A DNA stretch of 64,000 nucleotides from Globisporangium splendens (Eukaryota > Oomycota > Peronosporomycetes > Pythiales > Pythiaceae): NCBI GenBank assembly GCA_006386115.1, contig VFIW01000096.1, positions 94,709-158,708 on the forward strand. The letters run 5' to 3'. Of this stretch, positions 55,301-64,000 are shown piece by piece (positions within the stretch are counted from its first letter, which is position 1; every line of letters starts with the position of its first letter). A model generated the notes under the pieces. The model was not told the origin of the DNA and did no database searches. It worked only from the letters and a program-made list of their open reading frames with translations. The position numbers and the translations under genes were made by a program.

Positions 55301-56301
55301 TCGTCGGCAACTTCATCGACGATCATGCAGACCTGCGAAATTTCGCCTTTCGCTAGGCTACGCTTCAGCGTCTTCTTGCTCATCCACGGCAAGGAAACCA
55401 AATCTTCAACAGAGCTTGGAGGATTTTCAATCTTCACGTGACGGATTACATCCACGTCACCATCTTCATTGTAGACCGCGATGTTCACAAACTCGCTTGA
55501 AATGTCTTGTGCTTGGACACTTCCTTCGTCACCTTGGCATGTACCTTGATCAGGGGCACACGGGACACTCTTCTTGCTGGTCTTCTTCTTCTTCTCTCGG
55601 GATGGCTCTTCGGCTCTTTTCCCATTCGTTTCTTCCACGCACATCGCCTCGCTCTTAGGGTCGATGGCAAAGGAGACAGTCTTTTTCTGGCGCCTGACTG
55701 CTCCACCTCCAGTAGTCTTCTTCAAGATGGGTACCGCTCGTGAACATGGGGGGCCATCGCACACCGCAATATCACGAGGGCCATCCGGGATCTCTTCCAC
55801 AGATGTGTAAACCCACACCACTTCATCCGTTGTTGTGCAGCACAAGTCAACATCACGTGACTTGTCAACGGAGATCTTCATCTTCATCCAGTCAATGCTA
55901 GGTTGATAACGCTTCAACCACGGCATGCCCAGGATGATGTCAAACTTGTCATCGAGGTCGAGTAGAATAAACTCGTCTTCACCTCGGAAATCTTCACACT
56001 TCATTGCCAAGCGCACCACGCGCTTCGGCATCTTCACAGTCGACCCGTTGGCCAACCGTATAACCATCGTCTTCTCTTCGTTCGCATCAGGCACGAAGAC
56101 ACCATGCCTGACGATCACTTCATTTCGAACAAAATTGTTCGATGCACCAGTGTCAACCAAAGCACGTAGAGGCGTTGCAATACCGTCTACATGAACTTTG
56201 AGAACGATCAAACTTGACGTTTGACTGACACTGTTCTCCCTCGTGGAAACTGCATGTGCATCATGCACATTGGGGCCAGAGTCCTGTGTATCCACAAACA
56301 C
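51457..56301 (-). CDS. Gypsy pol polyprotein with chromodomain
   Basis: 1614 codons open from a GTG; the real entry is probably by frameshift from gag. Retropepsin LVDTGASNNF (Asp about residue 50), RT with YFDDIFVHS near 54630, RNase H with VVCDASDYAIGCAL, integrase zinc finger (HDSPSGGHLG...CEICQ, about 53380-53500), integrase core starting SMDFIFGLP near 53285 with DRDTRFTS and the NSTHVSTGHSP region, C-terminal KPYLPSG at about 52330. A long Ser/Arg/Pro-rich tether of some 170 residues follows, then a chromodomain (VVESIVDHED...RFYRVRWRGYPPSSDTWEP, about 51798-51648) that in chromoviruses targets insertion to certain chromatin. The last ~60 codons after the chromodomain look unselected. 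Confidence 0.95.
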   Translation of the reverse strand: MFVDTQDSGPNVHDAHAVSTRENSVSQTSSLIVLKVHVDGIATPLRALVDTGASNNFVRNEVIVRHGVFVPDANEEKTMVIRLANGSTVKMPKRVVRLAMKCEDFRGEDEFILLDLDDKFDIILGMPWLKRYQPSIDWMKMKISVDKSRDVDLCCTTTDEVVWVYTSVEEIPDGPRDIAVCDGPPCSRAVPILKKTTGGGAVRRQKKTVSFAIDPKSEAMCVEETNGKRAEEPSREKKKKTSKKSVPCAPDQGTCQGDEGSVQAQDISSEFVNIAVYNEDGDVDVIRHVKIENPPSSVEDLVSLPWMSKKTLKRSLAKGEISQVCMIVDEVADDVINTAEVFDEKTRKERFDEQSWDALKTNPVYELVKEYEDIFPDKVPDELPFDRGVRHEIDVLPGTKYCITRQWPLPREQVVAIDEFFAQRAKAGHVRESKSPHCSPTFCVKKATGGWRIVHAFNKLNDATIPAQTPVPRKDMILDGMVGSTVFSAIDLKDGFYQIRMREDDVPLTAVSTPSGMLWEWLVMPQGLKNAPATFNRMVTNLLRPLRGFAPSYFDDIFVHSKTTGEKSDVDAHLDHLRQVFQVMRENKLYANLKKCIFFAQEIPVLGCFVGKHGVRVDPEKVKAIDDWPVPQNVKQLRQWLGLANYLHKYTRNYAALVQPLTQLLKKDIEWEWSSDHQTAFAEVKRSLREAPVLAIANHDKPFHVVCDASDYAIGCALMQHDDEGHERVVSYQSRQLRPAERNYPVHDKELLAMKYSLVKFRVYLLGEERFAIYTDHASLRTAVKTPHLSQRMARWFSFFAEYNFVVHYKPGKTKILADALSRRPDYDPKTKSEDTDGACRLCEDVQAIVVQAATTVREDIIEGYKSDETCQDLLKYFKDPSDKALQGLPSRTRSRVHRFRVHNGLLYYAVEDGDTARVVVPNDEGLRHRLLCEYHDSPSGGHLGREKTFLSLSRDYYLPHMYKWVRKYVRTCEICQRVKPSGSTQAPLRSLAVPSDSWKSVSMDFIFGLPRDKHGRNGILVFVDRFSKMVHLAPVSDKVSAEMTAKVFVDVVFRLHGLPIEIVSDRDTRFTSKFWRALFGLLDTKLAMSTAAHPETDGQTERVNRVLEDVLRSYATSFKEWSEFLPLAEFALNNSTHVSTGHSPFYVNYGIHPRVPASIMGEVSTLSGGGTTAKGNKPQSSYDLNAVAELKANFDSMKPLDDITSREEQQVDDFVVRRQAVVRFVRDAIAKAQDLQKEQADKSGRKNKQVYKINDLVLLSTANLPEHAVSNLGSSKLLPRFIGPFKVVKCNGDAYTLDIPTRMRLHPTFYVGRLKPYLPSGSADPMRSSANDQADLEASPLDCEEQTARRSGDSSRRTRVAGRRRIGPSPTPALEDENGTHHEVPRELNLPLPQSAKGDREPTHETSRSSGVGQVRPELAGTVPRNGTPKPNTGHNLLSGHRSLTHDRRQGSRDSRSVPQVSNNAAAKPRFAHDEHSSTSRVAQSFSRSAPPPLLDSQGEHRWVVESIVDHEDRPTHRRGKKQLNHQRFYRVRWRGYPPSSDTWEPRQNWSLMSPTWSAAMRTACSVARGDTTTTRAGIRSVVIGSSSLGTSIAATKKTLHLVLVLKTNKRSP

Positions 56302-56336
56302 AGTCCTCTTTTCGAGCCCAGTAGGAGGCCCCGCCC

Positions 56337-57434
56337 CTACTGGTCGTTCCCGTTTTTTGAACGTTGGGAACGATCGAACCCACGTCCGCGACCGTAGTTG
56401 TTCGAGCGCGAACCCTGTGTCGTTTGCCGGTCAGGCAAAGACACTTTGCAGTTCCGAGCGAAGTGACCCGACTTCCCACAACGGAAACATTTTCCATCGT
56501 TGCGAGGACGTCCATTTCCAGGCGTGGAAATGTACGAGATGTCCATCGGCTCTGGGCCATCGTGCGCGACATTCGCTTGTCTTGGTGGCCTTGACGGAAA
56601 CCCTTGGAACTTGGCTTGCTTGATGCTGAACTCTTCTTGCATCGCGCGGCTGATGGCTTCGTCCAGCGTCTTGGGATACTCACGGAACAATTGGTTCCGG
56701 ATTGGCCCGTCGTTCAGACCAGTCATGAACGTCACAACTTGCGTTGGAACGTCAATCGGCTCGTCCACGATGCTTGAGACCAGGAAGCGCGCTCGTTGTG
56801 CATACGAATGCAGATCGAAACGGCCTTGGCGAAGCTTGAGGAACTCGGCACGCGCACGGAACTCACTCTGCGGTGGTTCAAACGCTGCCTTGAGCTCCGC
56901 CTTGAAGTCTTCGTAGCTGTAGAAGCAGTTTGGATCCGACAAACGCTTCCCATAAGCCCAGCTCTTTGCACGACCCGCAAGGTTGGACATCGCGAACAAC
57001 ACTCGCTGCATTGGGTCTCGCAGTTGTCTTGCAGTGATAGCTGCATCCAACTCGACGAACCATCTCGAAAGAGGTTCGTTCTCTCCGCCACGATACGGAG
57101 AGACATCCAGCTTCAGCGGCACCGTCCTGAAGGACGAAACAGGGGTTGCGACCTGCTTTCGAGATTCAATAATCTCGTGGTGCATGAAACTGACCGCGGC
57201 GTTCTTCTGGTCTTCAGGAGACGCCGATCGTAGCAGGCTGATTACAGCAGCCTCCCCGATGACGTTTCGCATCCGCTCCAGCGCCGACCACTCGTAAGAA
57301 GACAAATGAGGAAAATACTCATTCGTCAACTCGACAGTTTCCGGTACTGCTGGACCGAGTGGCACATCTACTCCTTCCATGTTCTCAGACATAGACAGAA
57401 GTAGGTCTTGGACAGGAATGCGCGAAGTGCTCAA
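56337..57434 (-). CDS. Gypsy gag
   Basis: 365 codons. Retrotransposon gag domain: WFVELDAAITARQLRD, FKAELKAAFEPP, LRQGRFDLHSYAQRA, FMTGLNDGPIRNQLF, then PMDISYIS and one CCHC knuckle CFRCGKSGHFARNC. Ends NGNDQ about 35 bases before the first start-like codon of pol, which lies in another frame; the element thus seems to need a frameshift or a separate start for pol. Confidence 0.93.
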   Translation of the reverse strand: MSTSRIPVQDLLLSMSENMEGVDVPLGPAVPETVELTNEYFPHLSSYEWSALERMRNVIGEAAVISLLRSASPEDQKNAAVSFMHHEIIESRKQVATPVSSFRTVPLKLDVSPYRGGENEPLSRWFVELDAAITARQLRDPMQRVLFAMSNLAGRAKSWAYGKRLSDPNCFYSYEDFKAELKAAFEPPQSEFRARAEFLKLRQGRFDLHSYAQRARFLVSSIVDEPIDVPTQVVTFMTGLNDGPIRNQLFREYPKTLDEAISRAMQEEFSIKQAKFQGFPSRPPRQANVAHDGPEPMDISYISTPGNGRPRNDGKCFRCGKSGHFARNCKVSLPDRQTTQGSRSNNYGRGRGFDRSQRSKNGNDQ

Positions 57435-57496
57435 AGCCGCTTCGTCAAACCTTTCTTGGCTTGGTCGCTGGAAGGACCGCTCGAAGTGCTACCAGG

Positions 57497-58147
57497 TGTA
57501 ATGGGGCGCTGTTTACAACAGTCCCCAAAACACGGCACACACGCTTGTGCGACTTGAGGAAGCGATCTCCCGACTTGGAGGGAGAGAAGACGACTTGACG
57601 GCTTGAGGGTAAAATTGCAACTGAATTAAAAATGCTTATGGTTCCTGTCGCTACTTGTAAATGAACCCCAAGGGCTCCTAGAGGTTTTATAACTAAAACC
57701 TAAACATACACAATAAAACCTATGAATCTGATAAAACCTTGGGTACACTGAGGTTGAACCCACGAGATCTTCGAGAAGCTTGAACTTGAAGTCCCGTGGA
57801 AAATTCCCTGCAAAGTGATTGGCTACAGCCACTCACTTCAGGTGGCAGAGACACGTCGGTCTCATCACCAGTGCAGTTTCCCAAGTAGGAACCATCACTC
57901 AGTACTTGACTAGTACATGGATGTCATCACTCTGTACTGATTAGTACATGTGAACAACATTCTGCACTGATCAGCACAGAGAGCGCTCGTGACGTCATGG
58001 TATGACGTCACATGTGCATGTGGGGACTGTCGTACTGTAATCCCTTTGTTATTTGTCTCTCCACAATGCACACTGAAGGTGGTGTGCGGCACACTAGATC
58101 TGGGAACAGATCCACCTTCATGTAATGGCTAGGTATAGCCCATTACA
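57497..58147 (-). repeat. Gypsy 5' LTR (right on the map)
   Basis: 651 bases, promoter LTR for the antisense element. CRE-like sites at 57990-57997 and 58003-58010. Positions 57648-57854 are the part shared with the Copia LTR. Confidence 0.93.
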
Positions 58148-58152
58148 ACCGG
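58148..58152. repeat. Gypsy target-site duplication, right
   Basis: ACCGG, matching 50524-50528. Confidence 0.9.
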
Positions 58153-61100
58153 GAAACGCGACGGTAGTGTCTACAAGGTTCACACTGTGCTCAAGGAAGA
58201 GTGCCGTGCAGCGAATGGCAGTGCCAACTCACCGTGGATGGTTATGCATGCTAAGCTCGGGCACATTCCGTACAAGAGATACCAGCATCTCAGAACGATG
58301 GCTGATGGACTCCCTGCGATCACGAACGATGACGCAGTTGAAGAAATTTGTGAAGGATGCTGCATGGGAAAGATGGCTGCCGACAACTTCCCACGCCATC
58401 CTGCGAACAAGGTGAAGACTCAGCGGGTGCTTGAGTTGGTCCACACTGACGTGATGGGACCGATGCAAACCAAGACCCCAGGAGGATGTCTTTATGCGAT
58501 TGTGTTCGTAGATGACTACTCTCGACACGTGTCGGTCTACTTCATGAAGAAGAAATCTGAAGCCCTCGACAAATTCAAGATTTTCAAGTCTGAACTCGAG
58601 AACTTGACCGACTGCAAAATCAAGCGTCTCAGGTCCGACAACGGTGGCGAGTACACTAGCAAACGTTTCGTCGACTACTTGGTTGGTTTCGGCATCAAGC
58701 ACGAGAAGACTGTGCCGTATACTCCCCAGCAGAACGGTATGGCCGAGCGCATGAACCGAACTCTCGTTGAGATGGCGCGTTGCATGCTGTACCACGAGTC
58801 TGTCGACAAGAAGTGGTGGGCCGAAGCAGTAAACACTGCGGCCTGGATCATCAACCGGATCCCCAACTCAGTCAACACCAAGACCCCGCATGAGCTGATC
58901 TACGGACGACGCCCCAACATGAAAAACCTAAAGGTGTTTGGCGCGTTAGGGTACGCCCATATCCCGAAGGAAAAACGCAAGAAGCTCGACGCCAAGGCAT
59001 TCAAATGCCGTTTCCTCGGATATTCAGAGACGTCGAAGGGTTGCCGTGTTTTTCATGTGGCCACCGGGCTGGTGCACATTGTCCGCACTGTGAAGTTTAT
59101 GGAGACTTCGCGTCCGGATCTCCAACAGCTGAGCATCGAGTCCGACTCTGACGATGAGTCTGAGACTGAGGATCAAGAGGTGCATGACCGCAGCCTCGTC
59201 CTACCCGAAGTAAAGTCTGAGATCGTGACTCAGGACTACGTCTTTGAGGAGCCGTCTAACATGATCGTCGAGGCTCCAGCCCGGATGCTTACTCGGTCTC
59301 GAGCTCGAGCGTTGATGAACGAGCCTGAGCCTGAAGACCGTCAGCCACCAAGAAAGAAGCTTATTCGAACTCCGGTCTACTCTGGTCCGAAGCGACAGAA
59401 GACCGACCAAGTTCATGCCAGTGGTGGAGACGACGAGCATGATCGATATGCGCTCGTCAATCCCGATGAGCATGCGCTCTTGGCAAGCGAGGCCCCAAAA
59501 CATTTCAGGGAGGCCACGAGCCGTGAAGACCACGCGAAGTGGAAGGAAGCGATGGAATCCGAATTGAAATCATTAGTGGCAAATGGTACGTGGGATTTGG
59601 TTCCCCGACCAAAGAGCCAGAAGCCGATCGGATCCCGATGGGTATTCGCCCTGAAGAAAAACGAGCGAGGTGAAGTCGTCCGGTACAAAGCTCGCGTCGT
59701 TGCCAAGGGCTACTCCCAGTGCCATGGCATCGACTTTGAAGAAACGTATGCACCGGTTGCTGCATTGACCTCGGTTCGAGCGTTCCTCGCAACGAGCTGC
59801 TCTGAGCAGATGGATGTTCAGCAGTGGGACGTCGACACAGCCTTCCTGTATGGCGACCTTGAAGAAACAATCTTCATGGAGGTCCCAGAAGGATCGCTCG
59901 AATTCTTGCTCAAGTTCGGCACCAAGGACATCGGAAACACGGCTGACATCGATGACAACCAACTCGTATGCAGACTGCGCAAGAGTCTCTACGGTCTGAA
60001 ACAAGCGTCCCGCGTATGGAACGAGACCATCGACAGCTGCCTGTGCGAGATTGGATTCGAACCAACAGACGCTGACCCGTGCGTCTACACCAAGCGCCAG
60101 GGTAACTCCAAATGCCTTTTGTGTCTGTACGTCGATGACATGCTCATCGCGTCGAACGACCAGGCGATGATCGCTGGAGTGAAGCAAGCCATCAGCAAGC
60201 GCTTCAAGATCAAGGACCTCGGGCAAGCTCGCTTCATCTTGGGCATCGAGGTGCATCACGACATTTCTGCCAAGACGCTGAGCATCAGCCAGAAGAGTTA
60301 CATCGACTCAGTGATCGAGCGATTCGGCCAGACTAATGCCGCGCCAAGCCTGACTCCGATCGATCCCAGCGCCCATCTCAGCAAAGGTGATGAGGCACAA
60401 TCCGAAGCGGATATGGCCGAAATGAAGACGAAGCCCTACCGGTCGCTCATCGGTAGTCTGATGTATCTCGCGTGCGGTACCCGACCCGACATCGCTGTCG
60501 CGGTCGCGAGGCTGAGTCGGTTCCTTGAGAACCCTGGACCGAAGCACTGGGACGCAGGCATCAAGGTCGTCAAGTATTTGAAGAAGACCAAGGACGTTGG
60601 AATCGTCTACGATGGGAGCCTCGAGTCGAAGCTGAGTGCCTTCTGCGACGCCGACTGGGCGTGTGACCGCAATGATCGACGCTCCATGAGTGGCATCCTG
60701 CTGATGCTCTGCGGTGGCCCCATAGCCTGGCGCGCCACGTTCCAGAAGACCGTAGCTCTGAGCACGACTGAAGCCGAGTACATGGCTCTCTGTGACTGTG
60801 TCAAGGAGTGCGTCTGGATGCGCACGCTTCTCAAGAACATAGGTTTGGAGCAATATGAAGCGACTCCGATCTTCGAAGACAACCAAGGCGCCATCGCACT
60901 CGCCAAGAACATTGGGTATCAAGCACGAACCAAGCACATTGACATCCGATACCATTTCATCCGCGAGAAACTCAAAGAAAACGAAATCGTCCTGGAGTAC
61001 GTCGAGTCGAAGAACCAAATCGCAGACTACCTGACAAAGGGTCTGTCGTCTAAGACTCTCCGCTACCTCATGGAGAAGTGCAACGTCAAGCATGTTCAAG

Positions 61101-61156
61101 GGAAGGATTGTGAAGCGAGTGGGGGTGTTGGGAATGCCCTTGCACAATCCGAATAG
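58153..61156 (+). CDS. Copia gag-pol, 3' part (integrase, RT, RNase H)
   Basis: Continues the frame cut at 50528. GAG-pre-integrase zinc finger (HAKLGHIPYKRY...EEICEGC), integrase core with VHTDVMGPM, FVDDYSRHVSVY, RSDNGGEYTS and NGMAERMNRTL (the DDE residues), a variable acidic region near 59140-59340, RT (SLYGLKQASRVW, LYVDDMLIAS at about 60125-60155), RNase H (CDADWACDRNDRRSMSG, LSTTEAEYMAL, EDNQGAIALAKN, TKHIDIRYHF). Ends LAQSE at 61156, 30 bases inside the right LTR. No internal stop, so the only break is the Gypsy insertion. Confidence 0.95.
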
Positions 61157-61486
61157 TTTCCCAAGTTGAAGAGGGAACTTGACTGGTGACGCGGGCGGCG
61201 TGTCTCTGCCAGTTAAGTGAGTTGCGTCAGCCAATCACTTCAATGGGAATTTTACAGGACTTCAAGTTCAAGTTCAAGTTCAAGTTCAATGGGTTGAACC
61301 TCAAACGTACCCAAGGTTTTATATATCATTTCACTACGTTTTTCTGCATGTGTAGGTTTTACGAATATAACCTCTAGGAGCCCTTGGGGTGAATTAGGTG
61401 TAGCGATGGAAACGTAACTGCTTATCAATCTCACTTTCAAATCTGCCTTCGCACAACAACAACACTTTCAGCAACGCCTTTCAAGT
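61126..61486 (+). repeat. Copia right LTR
   Basis: 361 bases, TGTTGGGAATG to CTTTCAAGT, with four TTCAAG units at about 61263-61286. Overlaps the last codons of pol. Confidence 0.9.
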
Positions 61487-61556
61487 CCAATTAGCTTGCG
61501 TGATGTTCCCGGTACCTATTTGGATGCCAAGGTACCTCACCGTCTCTCCATGCTTC
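61487..61556 (-). mobile_element. Outer end of the inverted unit 4 LINE
   Basis: CCAATTAGCTTGCGTG to TCTCCATGCTTCA is identical to 24497-24565 in unit 1 and completes the inverted LINE interrupted at 48996. The first five bases are the right CCAAT duplication. Confidence 0.92.
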
Positions 61557-61740
61557 ACTTTCGATCTAGCCTTATAAAGGACAGACAGCCTTGGTACCAG
61601 CTGTTTGTATCGAGAGTATAAGTACCACGACGACAATCGACAGGCCACTACAAAGATCATCGGAAAGGGGTGAGTATACTGAACTGAGTATACAAGCCTC
61701 TATAAAGAGCGACAAGCGAAAGCTTTCTCCTGAGGCCTCC

Positions 61741-63315
61741 ATGATGAATATGGAGCAACCAAAGGAGGGGGCTGCGCGGAAGGAAGCTCCGGACGGAGTT
61801 TCCACGAAGACAGCCATCACGCTGCGGAGTGGGCAGGCGCAAGTCGACGCCGAGATGGCAGTACGAGCGTCACAGCACAGGAAAGGGGGAGCCCCAGATC
61901 CTGTGCGCACGAACGAAACGGTCCAATTAAATGCAGGAGGACAAGACAAGTCTGGGGCCATTGAGGAGGGCACGACACCAACGCGTGCAGAAGGCGCTCG
62001 GAAAGAAGCGTCGACGGAGACTGCACCAGTGGAGAGATACGAAGCCCTCGCCGCGAAGCTGCGTGTGTCACCAAACGCGGTCAACAGAGTGGAGATTGAA
62101 TACGAAGTGCGGTTAATTTTCACAGCTCTCTACAACGGGATGCGGATTCTGGAGAAACAAAAAAAGGCGAACGACAATTGCCCAACACTCAACGGAGAAG
62201 AAGCGGACGCGCTGGTGGACCTATTCCGTCTACTGGCAATTGAAAAGGGAAAATCCTTTCCGGAGTGGAAGCGGACGATCCAAGATTTATGCAAGGATAT
62301 GCACCGGTCGTCGTGGACAGTGGTAGCGCTTATCCAAAAGAGAATTGACCAAAACAGGCTCGCAGCAGAAACCAAGGCTTCGCCATGGGGTTCGCAATCG
62401 AGCACCAGCACTCAAACAAACGTCAAAGAGCAAGGCACCCAGCCCTTCATTTTCAAATCGAACAAATACTCGGAGGAGGAACAACGCAACATGATCCGGC
62501 ACTGCAAGCAAAAGTTCGAGTACTCAGTGACCCTGCGTCAGCCGACAACGATGGAATGGGATATCATGCTAGCGATCGTGGAAGGCGAACTCCTGATTCG
62601 ACACTTGCCTCAATTCCTTCGACGAGTATGTGATGGGGACACTCTCTTCCGTTTCCAGAACACCATCGCAGCTCAGGTGGAAGGAGAGCTGGTCGGCAAA
62701 TTATCGGATGCGACACAAGTCTACAAAGATCATCAGTCGACCGGACGAATCGTGGAAGCCATCTTGCAAGCAGCGAGATGAACATGGCCTTGTTTAAGAA
62801 TACTTGAAGAAGACGACAGGCAAGCGATTCCACGGTTACCCACTCGATATGTGTGGTCCAAGATCCCATCAATCGCAGCTCTGGGAGGTGCTCTTTGAAG
62901 AGAAATCGTGTCCAAAACGCTTATCGATGTCAGACGAATTATTTGGCGAGGGCGAACGATCATCCTTCACCACGCATCCAAGTACCGAATGGCTCCTTGT
63001 TTAATCTGCGGGGCAGCGGGACATTTCGCGCGAACGTGTAAGGCAACGGAACAGGAACTAAAAACTAACAACTGTATTCACGCAGACGATGAGATCGTGA
63101 GTAAACTCCCGAGAAAGCCAGCCACTTTCACCAGTGCAGCGGAAATTAAGGAGTCTGTCTCAGATGGCATTGACAAAAAGAAACAGCCACTTCAACCCGC
63201 AACAGAGAATCCTCACGCCAGTGGGGAAAACGAGCCGAGCGAGAACACGAATCCCGTGACGCCTGATGAGACAAACACGTCCAGCCCACAACCGAACTCC
63301 AACCCAAAAATCTAA
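61741..63315 (+). CDS. LINE C ORF1 (gag-like), two in-frame TGA codons
   Basis: 346 codons to TGA 62779-62781, second TGA 62896-62898, CCHC knuckle, end at 63315. Same places as in A and B. Thr-to-Pro in LRQPTTMEW is a private change. Confidence 0.75.
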
Positions 63316-63386
63316 CAAAAAATGTGTCGTTTACGGTGAAAACAGGAATTTCAGTACAACAAACCGGCAATCTCAAAGAACAGGCG

Positions 63387-64000
63387 ATGGCGAAACCAAA
63401 CGATGGAGCAGCGAATACAAAAGGACCCGCGCCAAAGGCAAGCCAGAAAAACGGTCCAAGACAAATTTCCAAGGATGACATCCGATGGGCAAAAGAGCTG
63501 ATGCGCTTCCGACGAGATATGGACGAGTTAATGAAGGTGCACGTGGAAAGACAAACCGAGCTCAACCCGAATCGCAACGACATCATGGACTGGGATGGGG
63601 AGTACACGCTTCAAGACGTGATGGACGCCAACGGACTTGCAGAAGCAACAACACCACCTACCGGAAATTGCCAATTTTATGCAGTGGCGGAAGCGATGCT
63701 CCAAATCGTGCATGACAACATGGCAAATGAGAAGCTGCTCGAGGCCACGGCGAGCAGAATCAAGCAAAGCATGAACGCGGCCGCACGTCTCAACTTCGAT
63801 CTCGAATTCCCTGAAGGAACTCATTTGGGAATACTCGAAGCACTGGGGAGAGGGGATCGAAAAATGAGCCCAAAAGAAAGGAAAGCAGATGTCCTCAACT
63901 ATTTCAGTGATATCGCAGGTAGCTCCTCCAGTCGATCTTCCACGTTGCCAGGGTCCCTGTGGGGTGGCCCGGAGTCCATGTGGATGGCTGCCAAGGCTTT
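63387..64000 (+). CDS. LINE C OTU-like ORF, cut by the window end
   Basis: Contains the catalytic Cys (codon 63669-63671, TGNCQF) and the WGGPESMWMAAKA core; the His lies beyond the window. Same Thr before GNC as in A and B. Confidence 0.8.
   Translation, partial: MAKPNDGAANTKGPAPKASQKNGPRQISKDDIRWAKELMRFRRDMDELMKVHVERQTELNPNRNDIMDWDGEYTLQDVMDANGLAEATTPPTGNCQFYAVAEAMLQIVHDNMANEKLLEATASRIKQSMNAAARLNFDLEFPEGTHLGILEALGRGDRKMSPKERKADVLNYFSDIAGSSSSRSSTLPGSLWGGPESMWMAAKA

Larger units (their letters stand above)
50529..58147 (-). mobile_element. Chromodomain Gypsy retrotransposon, antisense, inside Copia
   Basis: 7.6 kb, LTRs TG...CA, 5-bp duplication ACCGG. Domain order protease, RT, RNase H, integrase and C-terminal chromodomain (chromovirus type). 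Gag and pol frames are open, so it may be functional. On the minus strand the purine tract AAGGAGGGGATGA precedes the 3' LTR (51183 side) and TGGTAGCACTTCGAGC next to the 5' LTR (57480-57495) is the likely primer site. Confidence 0.96.
48997..61486 (+). mobile_element. Copia-type LTR retrotransposon, split by a Gypsy element
   Basis: Two LTRs starting TGTTGGGA, one open gag-pol frame in the order protease, integrase, RT, RNase H (the Copia order), and a CCAAT duplication (48992-48996, 61487-61491). Without the Gypsy insertion and its duplicated ACCGG the element is about 4.87 kb. The purine run GCGAGTGGGGG just before the right LTR is the likely polypurine tract; TGGTTATAAGCCC after the left LTR (from 49412) may be the primer site, as it loosely resembles the usual initiator-Met type. 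Confidence 0.95.
44405..64000. repeat. Tandem array unit 4, open at the window end
   Basis: AKR gene, flank, short forward LINE piece, inverted LINE half interrupted by Copia/Gypsy, and the 5' part of LINE C. Without the 12.5-kb insertion its layout is that of unit 1. Confidence 0.88.
61557..64000 (+). mobile_element. LINE C, 5' part, runs off the window
   Basis: Same head-to-head joint with an inverted LINE as LINE B (CTTCACTTTCGATCTAGCC). Nearly identical to LINE B; differences include CGTCAGCCGACAACG at about 62536 and CGCTTCCGACGAG at 63503. Confidence 0.93.

Noticed and set aside
1..64000. CRISPR arrays, rRNA or tRNA genes, bacterial operons
   Set aside because: None seen; the repeats present are retroelements, tandem gene units and simple repeats.

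Overview
The window reads as nuclear DNA of an oomycete, probably a Phytophthora/Pythium-type stramenopile. The evidence is a dense cluster of Kv-channel-beta-like aldo/keto reductase genes with no introns, core promoters of the oomycete Inr (YTCANTYY) plus FPR type just upstream of several start codons, short phase-0 introns in the one other host gene, and a load of LINE, Copia and chromodomain Gypsy elements. No sequence search was possible, so the species call is inference.

Host genes. Eleven members of one aldo/keto reductase family (AKR6/Kv-beta type, about 345-351 residues) can be found. Eight are open: 3839-4876 (+), 9328-10383 (-), 15887-16942 (+), 17904-18956 (+), and four near-identical copies at 20025-21077, 34184-35236, 39340-40392 and 44500-45552 (all -). 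Three are broken: 365-1408 (-), with one in-frame TAG; 5653-6470 (-), truncated, frameshifted and with a nonsense codon; and 8552-9015 (+), a faint relic. The only other supported host gene is a three-exon coiled-coil protein at 6905-8476 (+).

Layout. 1-11 kb: scattered AKR genes and pseudogenes, with a 5'-truncated LINE fragment in a clear 14-bp target-site duplication. 11.2-15.5 kb: LINE A, which lost most of ORF2. 15.9-19 kb: two open AKR genes. From 19.93 kb a tandem array begins, each unit carrying one AKR gene on the minus strand followed by LINE sequence: unit 1 19930-34088 (14.2 kb), unit 2 34089-39244 (5.2 kb), unit 3 39245-44404 (5.2 kb), unit 4 44405 to beyond the window. Units 2 and 3 hold a single 5'-truncated LINE. 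Units 1 and 4 hold in addition an inverted LINE half and the start of a long LINE (B in unit 1, C in unit 4). Unit 4 is further split by a Copia element (48997-61486, target duplication CCAAT) that is itself split by an antisense chromodomain Gypsy element (50529-58147, target duplication ACCGG).

The LINE family codes for a gag-like ORF1 with a CCHC knuckle, an OTU-like cysteine protease domain, and an ORF2 with AP-type endonuclease, reverse transcriptase, zinc-binding region and RNase H; its 3' end is a (TC)n tract. No copy here is intact. The most unusual observations are a roughly 207-bp module shared in sense orientation by the Copia and Gypsy LTRs, an antisense coiled-coil reading frame in the Gypsy element opposite the integrase-chromodomain tether, the OTU domain in the LINE, and in-frame TGA codons shared by all LINE copies. 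Several patches (about 38.3-39.2, 41.2-41.9, 43.86-44.26 kb) are full of single-base indels and may be poor consensus sequence.
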